Source: Neptunomonas antarctica (GTDB taxonomy: Bacteria > Pseudomonadota > Gammaproteobacteria > Pseudomonadales > Balneatricaceae). Taken from it: a DNA stretch of 64,000 nucleotides. The position numbers and the translations under genes are program-made. This document shows positions 55,192 through 64,000 of the stretch, piece by piece; position 1 is the first letter of the stretch; every line of letters begins with the position of its first letter. The notes under the pieces were generated by a model. The model was not told the origin of the DNA, ran no database searches, and saw only the letters and a program-made list of their open reading frames with translations. The DNA lies in contig NZ_LJSI01000021.1 in the NCBI RefSeq assembly GCF_001305295.1, positions 1 through 64,000 on the forward strand, in the 5' to 3' direction.

Positions 55192-56946
55192 TTAATGCTC
55201 TTGAAACTGCAAGGTTGCCAGTCTGGCATAAAGAGCAGAGGTTTTTAATAGCTCTGCGTGCTTGCCAAGTGCCACGACTTTACCCTGATCCAATACCGCA
55301 ATTTGATCGGCATGCAAAATGGTTGATAAGCGATGCGCAATAATCACCGTAGTGCGGTCTTGCATCAGGTTATCCAGTGCCATCTTAATAGCATGCTCAC
55401 TTTCTGTATCCAGTGCGCTGGTTGCTTCATCGAGCAATAAAATACGCGGGTTGTTGAGGATAGCGCGTGCGATGGTAATACGTTGTTTTTGCCCGCCTGA
55501 CAAACGCACACCCTGTTCGCCCAGATCGCTTTGATATTGATCGGGCAGTTGTAGGATGAAGTCGTGGGCATGCGCCGCTTTAGCCGCCGCGATCACCTCG
55601 GCTTCGCTGGCGTCTGGTTTACCGTAGCGAATATTGTCCATCACATTGGCGGTAAATAACGCGGGCTGCTGTGCAACCAGCGCCATCTGCTGGCGTAGTT
55701 GTTGCGGGTCCAGTTGACGCAGATCGGCGCTATCAAAACAGACCTGTCCCTTGGACGGGTCATAGAATCTCAGTAGTAGCTCAAAAACGGTTGTTTTTCC
55801 TGCACCTGATGGCCCGACCAATGCAGTGATTTTTCCTTCCGGAATATCTAGCGTGAAGTCGGATAGTGCTGACTGATCAGGGCGTGAGGGATAGTTAAAG
55901 GTAACATTCTCCAGGCTCAGACGGGCTTTTAGTGGCGTAATGTCCTGAACAGTTTGTGGCGGGAGTATTTCATTTTCAGCATGCAGTAGCTCCATTAGGC
56001 GTTCTGTAGCCCCTACTGCCCGCTGTAGTTCTCCATAAACCTCAGACAGCGTACCAGCTCCCATAGCGACAATCAGTGCATAGAAAACAAAGGCTCCCAG
56101 ATCACCCCCTGTCATTACGCCGTTAATCACATCATGGCCGCCGACCCAGAGCATGCTGGATAGTGCGCCAAATACCAACAGAATCACCACCGCCATCAAT
56201 AACGCACGCTGGGAAATACGCTGGCGTGCGATAGTGAATGCGTTATCTACTTGTGCCGCAAATGAGCGGCTTTCATACGTCTGTTGATGGTAACTCTGCA
56301 CTGTTTTTATATGCTGAATCGCCTCGCCGGCATAACTGCCCACATCGGCAATAGAGTCCTGACTCTTACGGGCCAGCACTCTGACACGGCGTCCAAACAG
56401 CAATACCGGTAGTAATATAAGGGGGACGCCCGCCATAATAATTAAACTGAGTTTTACATTGGTAATAAACAGCATTATCAATGCGCCGCTGGTGGTCACT
56501 GTGCTGCGTAAAGCCAGAGAAAATGAGCTGCCGATAATCGATTGAAGCAGGGTGGTATCAGTCGTTAGTCGTGACATGATCTCGCCACTGCGATTGGTTT
56601 CAAAGTAACTGATATGTAGATTTATGATGTTATCAAATACTGCCTGGCGAATGTCAGCGGTAATCCGTTCGCCAAGCCAGGAGACAAGATAAAAGCGGAT
56701 AAAAGTGCCTGCCGCCATCAAAATAGACATGGCTATTAATAGCAAAATTGATTGATTCAGCTGCTCTGTTGAGCCTGCAATAAAACCGTTATCAATCACT
56801 CCCTTTACACCTTGTCCGATGGACAGCGTGATGGCAGCGGTCAATAAAAGCGCCACCATAGCACCTAGCCAGTAGCGGCGATATGGCCGCATAAATTGGA
56901 TGAGCTGGAACAGCGTAGAGAGTTTTTTCACAGGACGTTTACCCAA
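55192..56946 (-). CDS. ABC exporter, fused permease and ATPase (MsbA/LmrA-like)
   Basis: 584 residues. Six membrane segments (about 25-305), then an ATPase with Walker A GPSGAGKTT, signature LSGGQKQR, Walker B ILLLDEATSALD. A homodimeric exporter for lipids, drugs or peptides. The start is uncertain: TTG 56946 is the longest, GTG 56931 also possible. 22 bases downstream of the Lrp regulator gene on the same strand. Confidence 0.92.
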   Translation of the reverse strand: MGKRPVKKLSTLFQLIQFMRPYRRYWLGAMVALLLTAAITLSIGQGVKGVIDNGFIAGSTEQLNQSILLLIAMSILMAAGTFIRFYLVSWLGERITADIRQAVFDNIINLHISYFETNRSGEIMSRLTTDTTLLQSIIGSSFSLALRSTVTTSGALIMLFITNVKLSLIIMAGVPLILLPVLLFGRRVRVLARKSQDSIADVGSYAGEAIQHIKTVQSYHQQTYESRSFAAQVDNAFTIARQRISQRALLMAVVILLVFGALSSMLWVGGHDVINGVMTGGDLGAFVFYALIVAMGAGTLSEVYGELQRAVGATERLMELLHAENEILPPQTVQDITPLKARLSLENVTFNYPSRPDQSALSDFTLDIPEGKITALVGPSGAGKTTVFELLLRFYDPSKGQVCFDSADLRQLDPQQLRQQMALVAQQPALFTANVMDNIRYGKPDASEAEVIAAAKAAHAHDFILQLPDQYQSDLGEQGVRLSGGQKQRITIARAILNNPRILLLDEATSALDTESEHAIKMALDNLMQDRTTVIIAHRLSTILHADQIAVLDQGKVVALGKHAELLKTSALYARLATLQFQEH

Positions 56947-56968
56947 TATGTCATCATGGCATGTTTGT

Positions 56969-57451
56969 TTATTTGATATGTGAAAGCGGCAAGGCCGTGC
57001 GGTTTAGCACATGGCGCATCACAAAGCTGGTACGGATACTGGACACACCCTCAATCTGATTCAATTCCTTGAGCAGAAACTTCTCATAATGTGACATATC
57101 CGGCATGACTACTTTTAACAGATAGTCGGCATCGCTTCCGGTAATTAAGGCGCATTCGATGACTTCTGTATAGGTACAGATACTTCTTTCAAAGTTATCG
57201 AGTGTTTTTGGCAGCTGCTTTTCCAGGCAGACATGAATGAAAATGGTTAGCGGTAGTCCTAAAGAATTTTGGTTAAGGAGTGTTACCCGTCGGTCAATAA
57301 TGCCTGCTTCTTCGAGCTGACGAACACGTCGCGAGCAAGGTGAAGGCGAGAGACCAACCTTGTCAGCCAGTTCAAGGTTGCTGATATCGCCATCACGCTG
57401 AATCTCTTCCATAATTTTACGGTCAATTCGGTCTAATTTTTTTATTGGCAT
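56969..57451 (-). CDS. mdeR: Lrp/AsnC-family regulator, MdeR-like
   Basis: 160 residues. N-terminal helix-turn-helix LDRIDRKIMEEIQRDGDISNLELADKVGLSPSPCSRR, C-terminal RAM (effector) domain. It is divergent from methionine gamma-lyase, as MdeR is from mdeA in Pseudomonas putida, where it activates the lyase gene on methionine. The 200-base gap between them should carry its sites. The symbol rests on this synteny. Confidence 0.85.
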   Translation of the reverse strand: MPIKKLDRIDRKIMEEIQRDGDISNLELADKVGLSPSPCSRRVRQLEEAGIIDRRVTLLNQNSLGLPLTIFIHVCLEKQLPKTLDNFERSICTYTEVIECALITGSDADYLLKVVMPDMSHYEKFLLKELNQIEGVSSIRTSFVMRHVLNRTALPLSHIK

Positions 57452-57655
57452 AATTTACTACGTTGTTGTTATTTTTTGAATTTGTGTGCCAATTTTAATT
57501 TGCTGGCGATGAAATAAGACCATATTGGCTACGCTAGGGTAGCTATTCTAACCACTTAGTTTTTTTGGAATCAACAGTCATTTCAGAATTGTTAACTCAG
57601 GCAGTTATACCTGTTGAATCGATTAATCTTTCTAGCGTGAAAAATGGAGTCTATG

Positions 57656-58852
57656 ATGAACAACAATAAAGGCCTGTCTTTTTCAACCCGGGCGATTCAT
57701 TCCGGCTACGATGCTTCTGCTAATGAAGGCGCGTTGAATCCTCCCGTGTATATGACTTCTACTTTTTGCTTTGATAGCGTCGAGCAAGGTGCCGCACGTT
57801 TTGCCGGTTCCGAGTCCGGTCATTTTTATAGCCGTATCTCTAATCCTACGCAGTCATTACTCGAAACCCGGTTAGCTGATCTGGAAGATGCGGAAGCCGG
57901 TTTGGCTACCGCATCAGGTATGGGGGCCATTACGGCGGCATTATGGACGCTGGTGGCACCTGGCGATAAAGTGATTGCGGATAAAACCCTCTATGGCTGC
58001 ACATTTGCTTACCTTAAGCATGGTCTGCGAAAGTTTGGTGTGATTGTTGAATTTGTCGATTGTACGGATATCGAAGCCGTTGCCGCCGCGTTGTCTGAAA
58101 ATACCAAAGTGGTGTATTTTGAAAGTCCGGTCAATCCGAATATGCGGGTGATGGATATTAAAGCGATCAGTCAGCTCGTGCATGACTATGATCCCGCCAT
58201 TAAAGTAATGGTGGATAACACATACTGCACACCCGCGTTGCAGCGTCCTCTGAATCTGGGCGCAGATCTGGTGGTACATTCGGCGACTAAATATCTGGGC
58301 GGGCATGGTGACTTGATTGCCGGTGCGGTGCTGGGTAATCAGGCGACGATTGATCAAATACGTGTGTATGGTCTTAAAGATATGACCGGCGCGGTCATTG
58401 CTCCGTTAACTGCATTCCTGATTCTGCGTGGTCTGAAAACGCTGGAGTTACGTATGGAGCGCCATTGCAACAGCGCTCAGGAATTGGCGACCCGCTTGCA
58501 GCAGCATAATACCGTTGAAAGCGTTTATTATCCGGGTCTTGCTGATAATCCTTATCATGAACTGGCAAAAGCCCAAATGAAACGTAATGGCGGAATGATT
58601 GCGATGGAGCTCAAGGGTGGTTTTACCTCCGGGGTGCAGTTTATGAATCAACTTAAAATGATCAAGCGGGCCGTAAGTCTGGGCGATGCCGAGACACTTT
58701 GTCAGCACCCAGCGAGTATGACTCACGCGACTTATGCGCCAGAGGAGAGAGCGGCGCATGGTATCAGTGAGGGATTAGTAAGAATTTCGGTGGGTCTTGA
58801 AGATATCGAAGATATCTATGCGGATATTGAACAGGCGCTGCAATACGTTTAA
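57656..58852 (+). CDS. mdeA: L-methionine gamma-lyase
   Basis: About 398 residues, PLP-dependent Cys/Met metabolism family. The PLP lysine is K212 ([11 protein letters not shown]) and the diagnostic active-site Cys115 in TLYGCTF, found in true methionine gamma-lyases, is present; [11 protein letters not shown] is also kept. The product splits methionine into methanethiol, 2-oxobutyrate and ammonia. I choose ATG 57656 (GGAG six bases before); 57653 and 57644 are alternatives. Divergent from mdeR. Confidence 0.95.
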   Translation: MNNNKGLSFSTRAIHSGYDASANEGALNPPVYMTSTFCFDSVEQGAARFAGSESGHFYSRISNPTQSLLETRLADLEDAEAGLATASGMGAITAALWTLVAPGDKVIADKTLYGCTFAYLKHGLRKFGVIVEFVDCTDIEAVAAALSENTKVVYFESPVNPNMRVMDIKAISQLVHDYDPAIKVMVDNTYCTPALQRPLNLGADLVVHSATKYLGGHGDLIAGAVLGNQATIDQIRVYGLKDMTGAVIAPLTAFLILRGLKTLELRMERHCNSAQELATRLQQHNTVESVYYPGLADNPYHELAKAQMKRNGGMIAMELKGGFTSGVQFMNQLKMIKRAVSLGDAETLCQHPASMTHATYAPEERAAHGISEGLVRISVGLEDIEDIYADIEQALQYV

Positions 58853-59211
58853 CCGTATTTTCTGGTCTCGTTAGCTTATTGACTTATCTGAAGCCGGCTA
58901 CGTAGCGTAAGAGCCACGTAGCTATCTTTAAGGAAATTCTTAAGTAAAACTTTTTAAATAAAATAAAAAAATCCCAAAACAGAGGTGACATCTTGTTCAT
59001 TTATCGGGCACTTTTCATCCATCATATCCTTGAAAGAAACACGATGGACTCCTCCTCACCTATCAGCTGATACGTGCCCAGCATAAACTAAAGTTAGCAT
59101 CTTCTTATTTCCTCCACAATTTAACGTTATGCTGTATGGAGTTAAATTTATGCCTACACGCTGGCATGTTATGCTGCTTTTCAAGACTAGCGTTCCGATC
59201 GGAGAATCTGC
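58853..59211. other. Gap between mdeA and the sensor kinase
   Basis: 359 bases without a gene. A GCTACGT/ACGTAGC hairpin (58897-58922) shortly after mdeA may end its transcript. Further on there is an AT-rich stretch, and GTTATGCTG occurs twice (59125 and 59169 areas) before the kinase, near where its promoter should be. Confidence 0.5.
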
Positions 59212-60657
59212 TTGCGCTCCCGTATTTTTGTTAAATTACTGATAACGTTACTGTTGAGTTTTAGTTCAATAGTTATGTTTATATTAATTATCATTAACAG
59301 CTCTTTTCAGCAGGGTTTTGCCAATTATTTACAGCAAAAAGAGATTCGTTTAGCTAATGATATGACTGAGTTTCTTGTCCAGCATTATCAACAACAAAAA
59401 AGCTGGAAGCTTATGCAGCACAACCATAAGCTGTGGGAAGAAGCCTTAGAGTCAGCCAATATTTCGATTCCTCCCGGCCCGGGCCCTCGCAGGGCTCACG
59501 ATAATCCCCCTCCAAAGCATTTGCCGCAGCAAGAGGAATCAAGCAGAGGTGCTCTGCCGCCTCACCGTCCCTTGGCGATGCGAATAAGCCTGTATGATGC
59601 TGAGAAAAAACTTTTTTTCGGGCCTCCGGATCAATCAGTAACTGGCCATTGGATAGAAATAAACACGCAAAAACAGTTGATTGGTTGGCTTTACCTTAGC
59701 CCTACTGAACTGATTGGCGAGCAATTAGCTAACAGCTTCGTTGAACAGCAGCAGCAGAATTTCATTGTTATAGCTGCGGCTGTCATGTTGCTGTCATTAG
59801 TGGTCGCCGCTATCTGGGCGCAACTCCTGCTGCGTCCGGTTAACCGGGTTATCTATGCTGTCCATAAATTATCAGCTGGCCAGTATGATATCCGGGTACC
59901 GGTTCGAGGCAATGATGAACTCACTGGTCTGGCACTCAATTTCAATCGTATGGCAGAAGCCTTGCAACAAAATGAACGGTTGCGACGTCAGTGGTTGACA
60001 GATATATCCCATGAACTTCGTACACCACTGGCGGTTATCAGTGGTGAAGTAGAAGCTTTACTGGATGGTATACGCCAGCCTACTAAAGAAAATATCACGT
60101 CATTACAAGAAGAAATTATCGCACTCACCCACCTTATTGAAGATCTTCATCAGCTAGCCATGGCCGACAATGACGCTCTGGATTTACACTTCACCGAGTG
60201 TGATCTGTATTCGATAATTGAGCATCAGGTTCAGATGTTCAAGCCTCGGATGAAAATGAAAAATCTGCAATTGAAACTGAAAACTGAACCTAAAGAAGGC
60301 TGTAAAATAAGCGCTGATTCCCGGCGCATATCTCAGCTGATGAGTAACCTATTGGAAAACAGCTTACGCTACACTGATCCCGGTGGTTCTGTAGAGGTGC
60401 AACTATATAATGATACCAAACAGTTAACGATAGTCGTCTCGGATACCAAACCCGGCGTCAGTAATACAGATCAGGAAAAGATTTTTGACCGCCTTTACTG
60501 TGCTGACAAATCCCGCAGCCGCAGCGCTGGCGGTTCAGGTCTGGGCCTGGCTATCTGTAAAGCGATAGTAACCGCCCACGGAGGTATTATTTTCGCTGAA
60601 AACCTTAATGGAGGTGGTCTCCGTATTACGGCTCAACTGCCACTGATCCCCGTCTAA
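59212..60657 (+). CDS. Membrane sensor histidine kinase, BaeS-like
   Basis: 481 residues starting with TTG 59212, supported by CGGAG eight bases upstream. TM1 about 8-30, periplasmic sensor 31-185, TM2 about 186-206, HAMP, HisKA with ISHELRTP (His267), HATPase with NLLENSLRY and GGSGLGLAI. The sensor contains a long Pro-rich loop (about 86-120). Forms an operon with the regulator (26 bases) and probably the octaproline protein gene. Confidence 0.92.
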   Translation: MRSRIFVKLLITLLLSFSSIVMFILIIINSSFQQGFANYLQQKEIRLANDMTEFLVQHYQQQKSWKLMQHNHKLWEEALESANISIPPGPGPRRAHDNPPPKHLPQQEESSRGALPPHRPLAMRISLYDAEKKLFFGPPDQSVTGHWIEINTQKQLIGWLYLSPTELIGEQLANSFVEQQQQNFIVIAAAVMLLSLVVAAIWAQLLLRPVNRVIYAVHKLSAGQYDIRVPVRGNDELTGLALNFNRMAEALQQNERLRRQWLTDISHELRTPLAVISGEVEALLDGIRQPTKENITSLQEEIIALTHLIEDLHQLAMADNDALDLHFTECDLYSIIEHQVQMFKPRMKMKNLQLKLKTEPKEGCKISADSRRISQLMSNLLENSLRYTDPGGSVEVQLYNDTKQLTIVVSDTKPGVSNTDQEKIFDRLYCADKSRSRSAGGSGLGLAICKAIVTAHGGIIFAENLNGGGLRITAQLPLIPV

Positions 60658-60683
60658 TTATTCAAGAAAACAGATCTTATCAG

Positions 60684-61391
60684 ATGGACATTATGACCCA
60701 AAAAACTGTACTGGTAGTCGAGGATGAAAAGAAACTGGCGCGTCTGTTACAGGAGTATCTTGAACAGGCGGGCTACGCAACTCATTGCCTACACGATGGC
60801 AACCAAGTCGAACCCTGGCTGGACGAGCATCAGGCCGACCTGCTTATCTTGGATCTAATGTTACCGGGTGTCGACGGCGTTACCCTTTGTAGACAGATCC
60901 GTAGTCATTCATCAATACCTATAATAATGGCATCGGCTAAAGTGACAGAAGATGAGCGGCTCACGGGTCTTGATACCGGTGCAGATGATTACCTCTGTAA
61001 ACCTTATAGTTTGCGGGAGATGGTTGCTCGGGTAAACGCGCTCTTTCGCCGCAGCGAAGCGGTTTTATTACCACCCGACAGATCAGCTAATCAACAGATA
61101 GGGCTATTCAGCTGTAATTCTGAAACCATGTCTATCCAGGTACATGGACACCTGCTTAACCTCACCCTTGTTGAGTTTCGCTTGCTTAATTATCTTCTGC
61201 ACAACCCTGATGTGGTGTTTAGCCGAGATGAATTACTCAATCAGATATACAGTGACTACCGCCTGGTAACCGACCGTACTGTTGACACCCATATAAAAAA
61301 TTTACGCCGAAAAATACAACAGATCATTCAGCATCAGGAAGTTATCCTCTCTATTTATGGCGTAGGCTATAAACTGCTTCTGCCAACGTAA
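60684..61391 (+). CDS. OmpR/BaeR-family response regulator
   Basis: 235 residues. Receiver with Asp57 (LILDLMLPG) and Lys in LCKPYS, then a winged-helix DNA-binding domain with VEFRLLNYLLHNPDVVFSRDELL and DRTVDTHIKNLRRKI. Partner of the preceding kinase. Start at ATG 60684 or ATG 60693. Confidence 0.95.
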   Translation: MDIMTQKTVLVVEDEKKLARLLQEYLEQAGYATHCLHDGNQVEPWLDEHQADLLILDLMLPGVDGVTLCRQIRSHSSIPIIMASAKVTEDERLTGLDTGADDYLCKPYSLREMVARVNALFRRSEAVLLPPDRSANQQIGLFSCNSETMSIQVHGHLLNLTLVEFRLLNYLLHNPDVVFSRDELLNQIYSDYRLVTDRTVDTHIKNLRRKIQQIIQHQEVILSIYGVGYKLLLPT

Positions 61392-61510
61392 TATTTAAAT
61401 TATTTACCGACGGGCGAAAACTTCACATTGTCTCCATATTTTAAACAATACTTTGAATTATGCTTAAATCCAGCCATCATTTACTATGGCAATAGCCAAG
61501 GAGATTAACC

Positions 61511-62005
61511 ATGGTCAGCAGTATTTCAGGTAACAGTTTCCAAAGTTTCATGCCGCAGCAATCCACCCAGAGCAGCTCACTGACGGCAGATCAACAACAA
61601 TTAGTAAAAGATACATTGGCCGAATTTGATTCTGAAGCGTTAACAGAATCTGATGCTCAGGCCATCGTGGAAGCCTTTGCTGAAGCAGGAATACAGCCTG
61701 GAAGAGCGCTAGAGTATACAATGGCTGCGGAAGGTTTTGATGCCCTCAGCATAGGGGACATGGCAGGTGTTCAGGAGTCAGGGCAAGGCGGTCCGCCGCC
61801 ACCGCCACCACCACCCTCGGGTACGGAGAGCACTACACAAGGTCTTAATATTAGTGATGAGCTTTTGAGTGAACTGAACGATCTGCTGAACAACTACTAC
61901 AGCGACGATCAGTCAGATGAGGAAAAAGTAAAGAGCCTGAATAGCATCCAGGAAATTTTACAAGCCTCAGCCCCGGAAGGCGGCCTGATTCATGTAACGG
62001 CTTAA
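61511..62005 (+). CDS. Small acidic two-domain protein with octaproline linker, unknown function
   Basis: 164 residues behind AAGGAG. N-terminal Ser/Gln-rich stretch, a helical part (about 23-92) with DQQQLVKDTLAEFD, SDAQAIVEAFAEAGIQPG and GFDALSIGDMAGV, a GGPPPPPPPPSG linker (about 94-103) and a second helical part to the end. No signal peptide or membrane segment. Strongly acidic. I do not know its function. It lies 120 bases past the two-component genes and may be their target; the kinase sensor is also Pro-rich. Confidence 0.75.
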   Translation: MVSSISGNSFQSFMPQQSTQSSSLTADQQQLVKDTLAEFDSEALTESDAQAIVEAFAEAGIQPGRALEYTMAAEGFDALSIGDMAGVQESGQGGPPPPPPPPSGTESTTQGLNISDELLSELNDLLNNYYSDDQSDEEKVKSLNSIQEILQASAPEGGLIHVTA

Positions 62006-62077
62006 TGCCTCCCCCATAACATTTAACCTTTGACAGCTGTAACAAATTGAAAGCTATATCCGGAAGGTCTAGCAGCG

Positions 62078-62114
62078 AAATAAACCGTATCTTTATTCCC
62101 TATGCGGTTTATTT
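62078..62114 (+). terminator. Intrinsic terminator after the octaproline gene
   Basis: A perfect 10-bp inverted repeat AAATAAACCG/CGGTTTATTT around a 17-base loop, followed by TTTGCCCTTTT-like sequence, 73 bases past the stop. Confidence 0.7.
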
Positions 62115-62170
62115 TGCCCTTTTGAACCTGATCAGGTGACGCAAAAATCCCCCCCCCCAGCTCCCATATC

Positions 62171-62197
62171 AAAAAACAGCCTTTCGGCTGCTTTCCT
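62171..62197 (-). terminator. Terminator-like hairpin, best read on the minus strand
   Basis: On the minus strand CAGCC-GAAA-GGCTG is followed by six T, a textbook small intrinsic terminator. On the plus strand the tail is TTTCCTCTTT, weaker. No minus-strand gene lies upstream of it in the window. Confidence 0.6.
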
Positions 62198-62635
62198 CTT
62201 TCATTAGATTTGACACCTTCAATATCGAGCAGTCGCCATTATTAATTCTTCTGATGTAGGTGCATCTCGACAGTAGGGGGATGTCTACAGTTTTCTCTGA
62301 TTAACACCATTTTTGCTATTTTAGTTAATACTACGTTTTTAGTGCTAATTACGTAATTTTTTATGGGTTGTATCGCTAAAAATTACAGATTTAATGAAAA
62401 TCTTCGCAATATAAAACTAACCAGCAGATGCTAGATTGTTTTAAGAATCGGTGATGAAAACCACCCCCTATCTCCCGGTTATACACCAGTTCACAAGACT
62501 GATTGCTTCTGTCCTTACAAGGGACGTCATACAGGGACTCTACTCAGGTCCCGTTATTACTCTGCAGCTAAGTGCCCTGTCGTTAAAGTGCTTTGCGTAA
62601 AGACCTTTGCTTTAAAAGTCCTTTGGGGAAATGCT

Positions 62636-64000
62636 ATGAATACAATTAATCCTATAACTGAGTCGTTAAATATTGATGATTTGACTCATGAAAATAAAGA
62701 GTGGATTGAGGCTCTGAATGATATCTTGAGCGCCCAGGGAGAGAATCGTGGTCGCGACATTCTGAGGCTGCTACAGAATTACATGTTAAGTAAAAATATT
62801 AACTTAACAGAAGCAACGCTGAATACACCTTACCGCAACAGTATCTCGATACATAACCAGCCCGCTTACCCGGGCAATCCTGAAATAGAGCAGCAGCTGG
62901 AAAATATCATCCGCTGGAATGCGGCAGCCATGGTGTTAAAGGCGAATGATCAGGGTACCGGAGTCGGTGGACATATTGCGACCTACCAGTCTGCCGCGAC
63001 TATGCTGGAAGTCGGTTTTAATCATTTCTTTAAAAACAAAACCGATAACTATGGTGGCGACCAGTTATTAGTTCAGGCGCATGCTGCACCCGGGTTATAT
63101 GCCCGCGCTTATGTTGAGGGCCGTTTGTCTGAGCTGCAGATGCAAAATTTCCGCCGTGAACTGCAAGAAGGCGGCGGCTTGAGTTCTTATCCGCACCCGC
63201 GCCGTATGCCGGACTTTTGGCAAGGTCCAACCGCATCGATGGGGCTTTCTACTCCCTCTGCTATTTATCAGGCCAGATTTATGAAATATCTGGAAAACAG
63301 AGGTTTGAAAAAACCGGATGGTGGAAAAATCTGGTGCTTTATCGGTGATGGTGAATCGGACGAGCCGGAAGTGTTGGGTACGATCAACATGGCAACCCGC
63401 GATAATCTGGATAATCTGGTGATGGTGGTTAACTGTAACTTGCAGCGTTTAGATGGCCCTGTACGTGGAAATGGAAAAATCATCCAGGAACTTGAGCGTA
63501 ATTACGGCGGTGCTGGCTGGAATGTTATCAAGGTGATCTGGGGTAGTGAGTGGGATGAACTGTTCTCGCGTGATCATGATGGTATTTTGCAAGCAAGAAT
63601 GGACCGTGCTGTTGATGGTGATTATCAGTTTTATACGGTATCAGACGGCCCTACCGTGCGTGATCACTGGATCGACGGAGACCCAAAACTTGATGCTCTG
63701 ATGAACTCTCTGAGCAATGAACAGATTCGTTGTATTAAGCGCGGAGGTCAGGATCGACGTAAAATATTCGGCGCTTTTGATCTTGCATTGCGTAGCGAAG
63801 GCAAGCCTACAGTTATCTTGATGAAAACCGTTAAAGGGGACGGTATGGGGGCGTCTGCAGAAGGGCAGAACACCTCTCATCAGAAAAAGCAGTTTACAAC
63901 GATTGAGCGTATTGATATCGGGCGTCGTTTTGGTATTCCTTTGTCTGATGAGGCGCTGGCTGACGCGCAGTTATATAAACCTGCCGATGATAGCCCGGTG
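62636..64000 (+). CDS. aceE: Homodimeric-type 2-oxo acid dehydrogenase E1 (AceE family), 3' end outside window; pyruvate or 2-oxobutyrate
   Basis: The first 455 codons of an AceE-type E1 (full length about 890); the frame runs off the window end. ATG 62636. The thiamine diphosphate site is GDGESDEPEVLG with VVNCNLQRLDGPV (about 238-275), and the N-terminal domain has GHIATYQSAATMLEVGFNHFF and SSYPHPRRMPDFW. In P. putida, mdeB next to mdeA is an AceE homologue acting on 2-oxobutyrate from methionine. The mdeR/mdeA context makes that plausible here; aceF downstream would instead favour ordinary pyruvate dehydrogenase. Confidence 0.9.
   Translation, partial: MNTINPITESLNIDDLTHENKEWIEALNDILSAQGENRGRDILRLLQNYMLSKNINLTEATLNTPYRNSISIHNQPAYPGNPEIEQQLENIIRWNAAAMVLKANDQGTGVGGHIATYQSAATMLEVGFNHFFKNKTDNYGGDQLLVQAHAAPGLYARAYVEGRLSELQMQNFRRELQEGGGLSSYPHPRRMPDFWQGPTASMGLSTPSAIYQARFMKYLENRGLKKPDGGKIWCFIGDGESDEPEVLGTINMATRDNLDNLVMVVNCNLQRLDGPVRGNGKIIQELERNYGGAGWNVIKVIWGSEWDELFSRDHDGILQARMDRAVDGDYQFYTVSDGPTVRDHWIDGDPKLDALMNSLSNEQIRCIKRGGQDRRKIFGAFDLALRSEGKPTVILMKTVKGDGMGASAEGQNTSHQKKQFTTIERIDIGRRFGIPLSDEALADAQLYKPADDSPV

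Larger units (their letters stand above)
62006..62636. other. Leader region upstream of the E1 gene
   Basis: 631 bases without a gene. It holds the terminator after the octaproline gene, a run of ten C (62149-62158), an orphan terminator-like hairpin, a long AT-rich stretch (about 62290-62420) and a GGGAC/GTCCC hairpin around 62533. The E1 promoter should lie in the AT-rich part, leaving a long untranslated leader. Confidence 0.5.

Overview
The window reads as chromosome of a Gram-negative gammaproteobacterium, most likely a marine Oceanospirillales-type organism (Neptunomonas, Amphritea or Marinobacterium-like). The genus is inferred from gene content (yajQ, fxsA-groESL, an AmpG-like permease, mdeR/mdeA, fadH, AceE-type E1), not from a marker gene. 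The host DNA looks moderate in G+C, while the first 6.4 kb is clearly AT-richer.

Region 1 (1-7.0 kb) is the distal part of an integron gene-cassette array. Nine cassettes can be delimited by attC sites, all in the same orientation, and a tenth is decayed. The integrase and attI are not in the window. Cargo: small membrane proteins, a MerR regulator plus SDR oxidoreductase sharing one cassette with its own MerR-type promoter, a GNAT acetyltransferase, a secreted protein, an LprI-like periplasmic protein and an OsmC-like protein. The array ends in a truncated DUF1801-like gene and non-coding debris.

Region 2 (7.0-26 kb) is mixed core and accessory DNA: an ACT-domain protein, a cupin remnant, a D-amino-acid-dehydrogenase-like flavoprotein, Blc lipocalin, MsrA, an HlyD/ABC-2 efflux operon, AcuI, and a cobalamin cluster (BtuF-like protein, BtuB and a PduO-type adenosyltransferase behind a cobalamin riboswitch). 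Then come PPK2 with a small partner, a ketopantoate-reductase-like protein, YajQ, three small ORFs (one behind a Fur box), an AmpG-like permease and a FabG/PhaB-like reductase behind an array of inverted repeats.

Region 3 (26-34.8 kb) holds fxsA, groES-groEL with a sigma-32-like promoter, an unexplained structured non-coding stretch, and a signalling module: a histidine kinase with three FixL-like PAS repeats, a lone receiver and a REC-PAS-degenerate GGDEF-EAL phosphodiesterase.

Region 4 (34.8-44.1 kb) is a peptide-use locus: dipeptide ABC transporter (dppABCDF type), M14 carboxypeptidase, LysR regulator and Xaa-Pro dipeptidase. A 20-bp tandem repeat lies between transporter and peptidase.

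Region 5 (44-57 kb) carries housekeeping and metabolic genes: a coiled-coil membrane protein, a GST, ThpR, TrhP, a UbiA/MenA-family prenyltransferase, a CHAD protein, a TetR-controlled unsaturated fatty acid pair (dienoyl-CoA isomerase and FadH), a LysE exporter, RsuA and an ABC exporter.

Region 6 (57-64 kb) is a methionine catabolism locus: a divergent Lrp regulator (MdeR-like), methionine gamma-lyase, and further on an AceE-family E1 that runs off the window end and could be the 2-oxobutyrate dehydrogenase MdeB. Between lyase and E1 sits a histidine kinase, a response regulator and a small octaproline protein.
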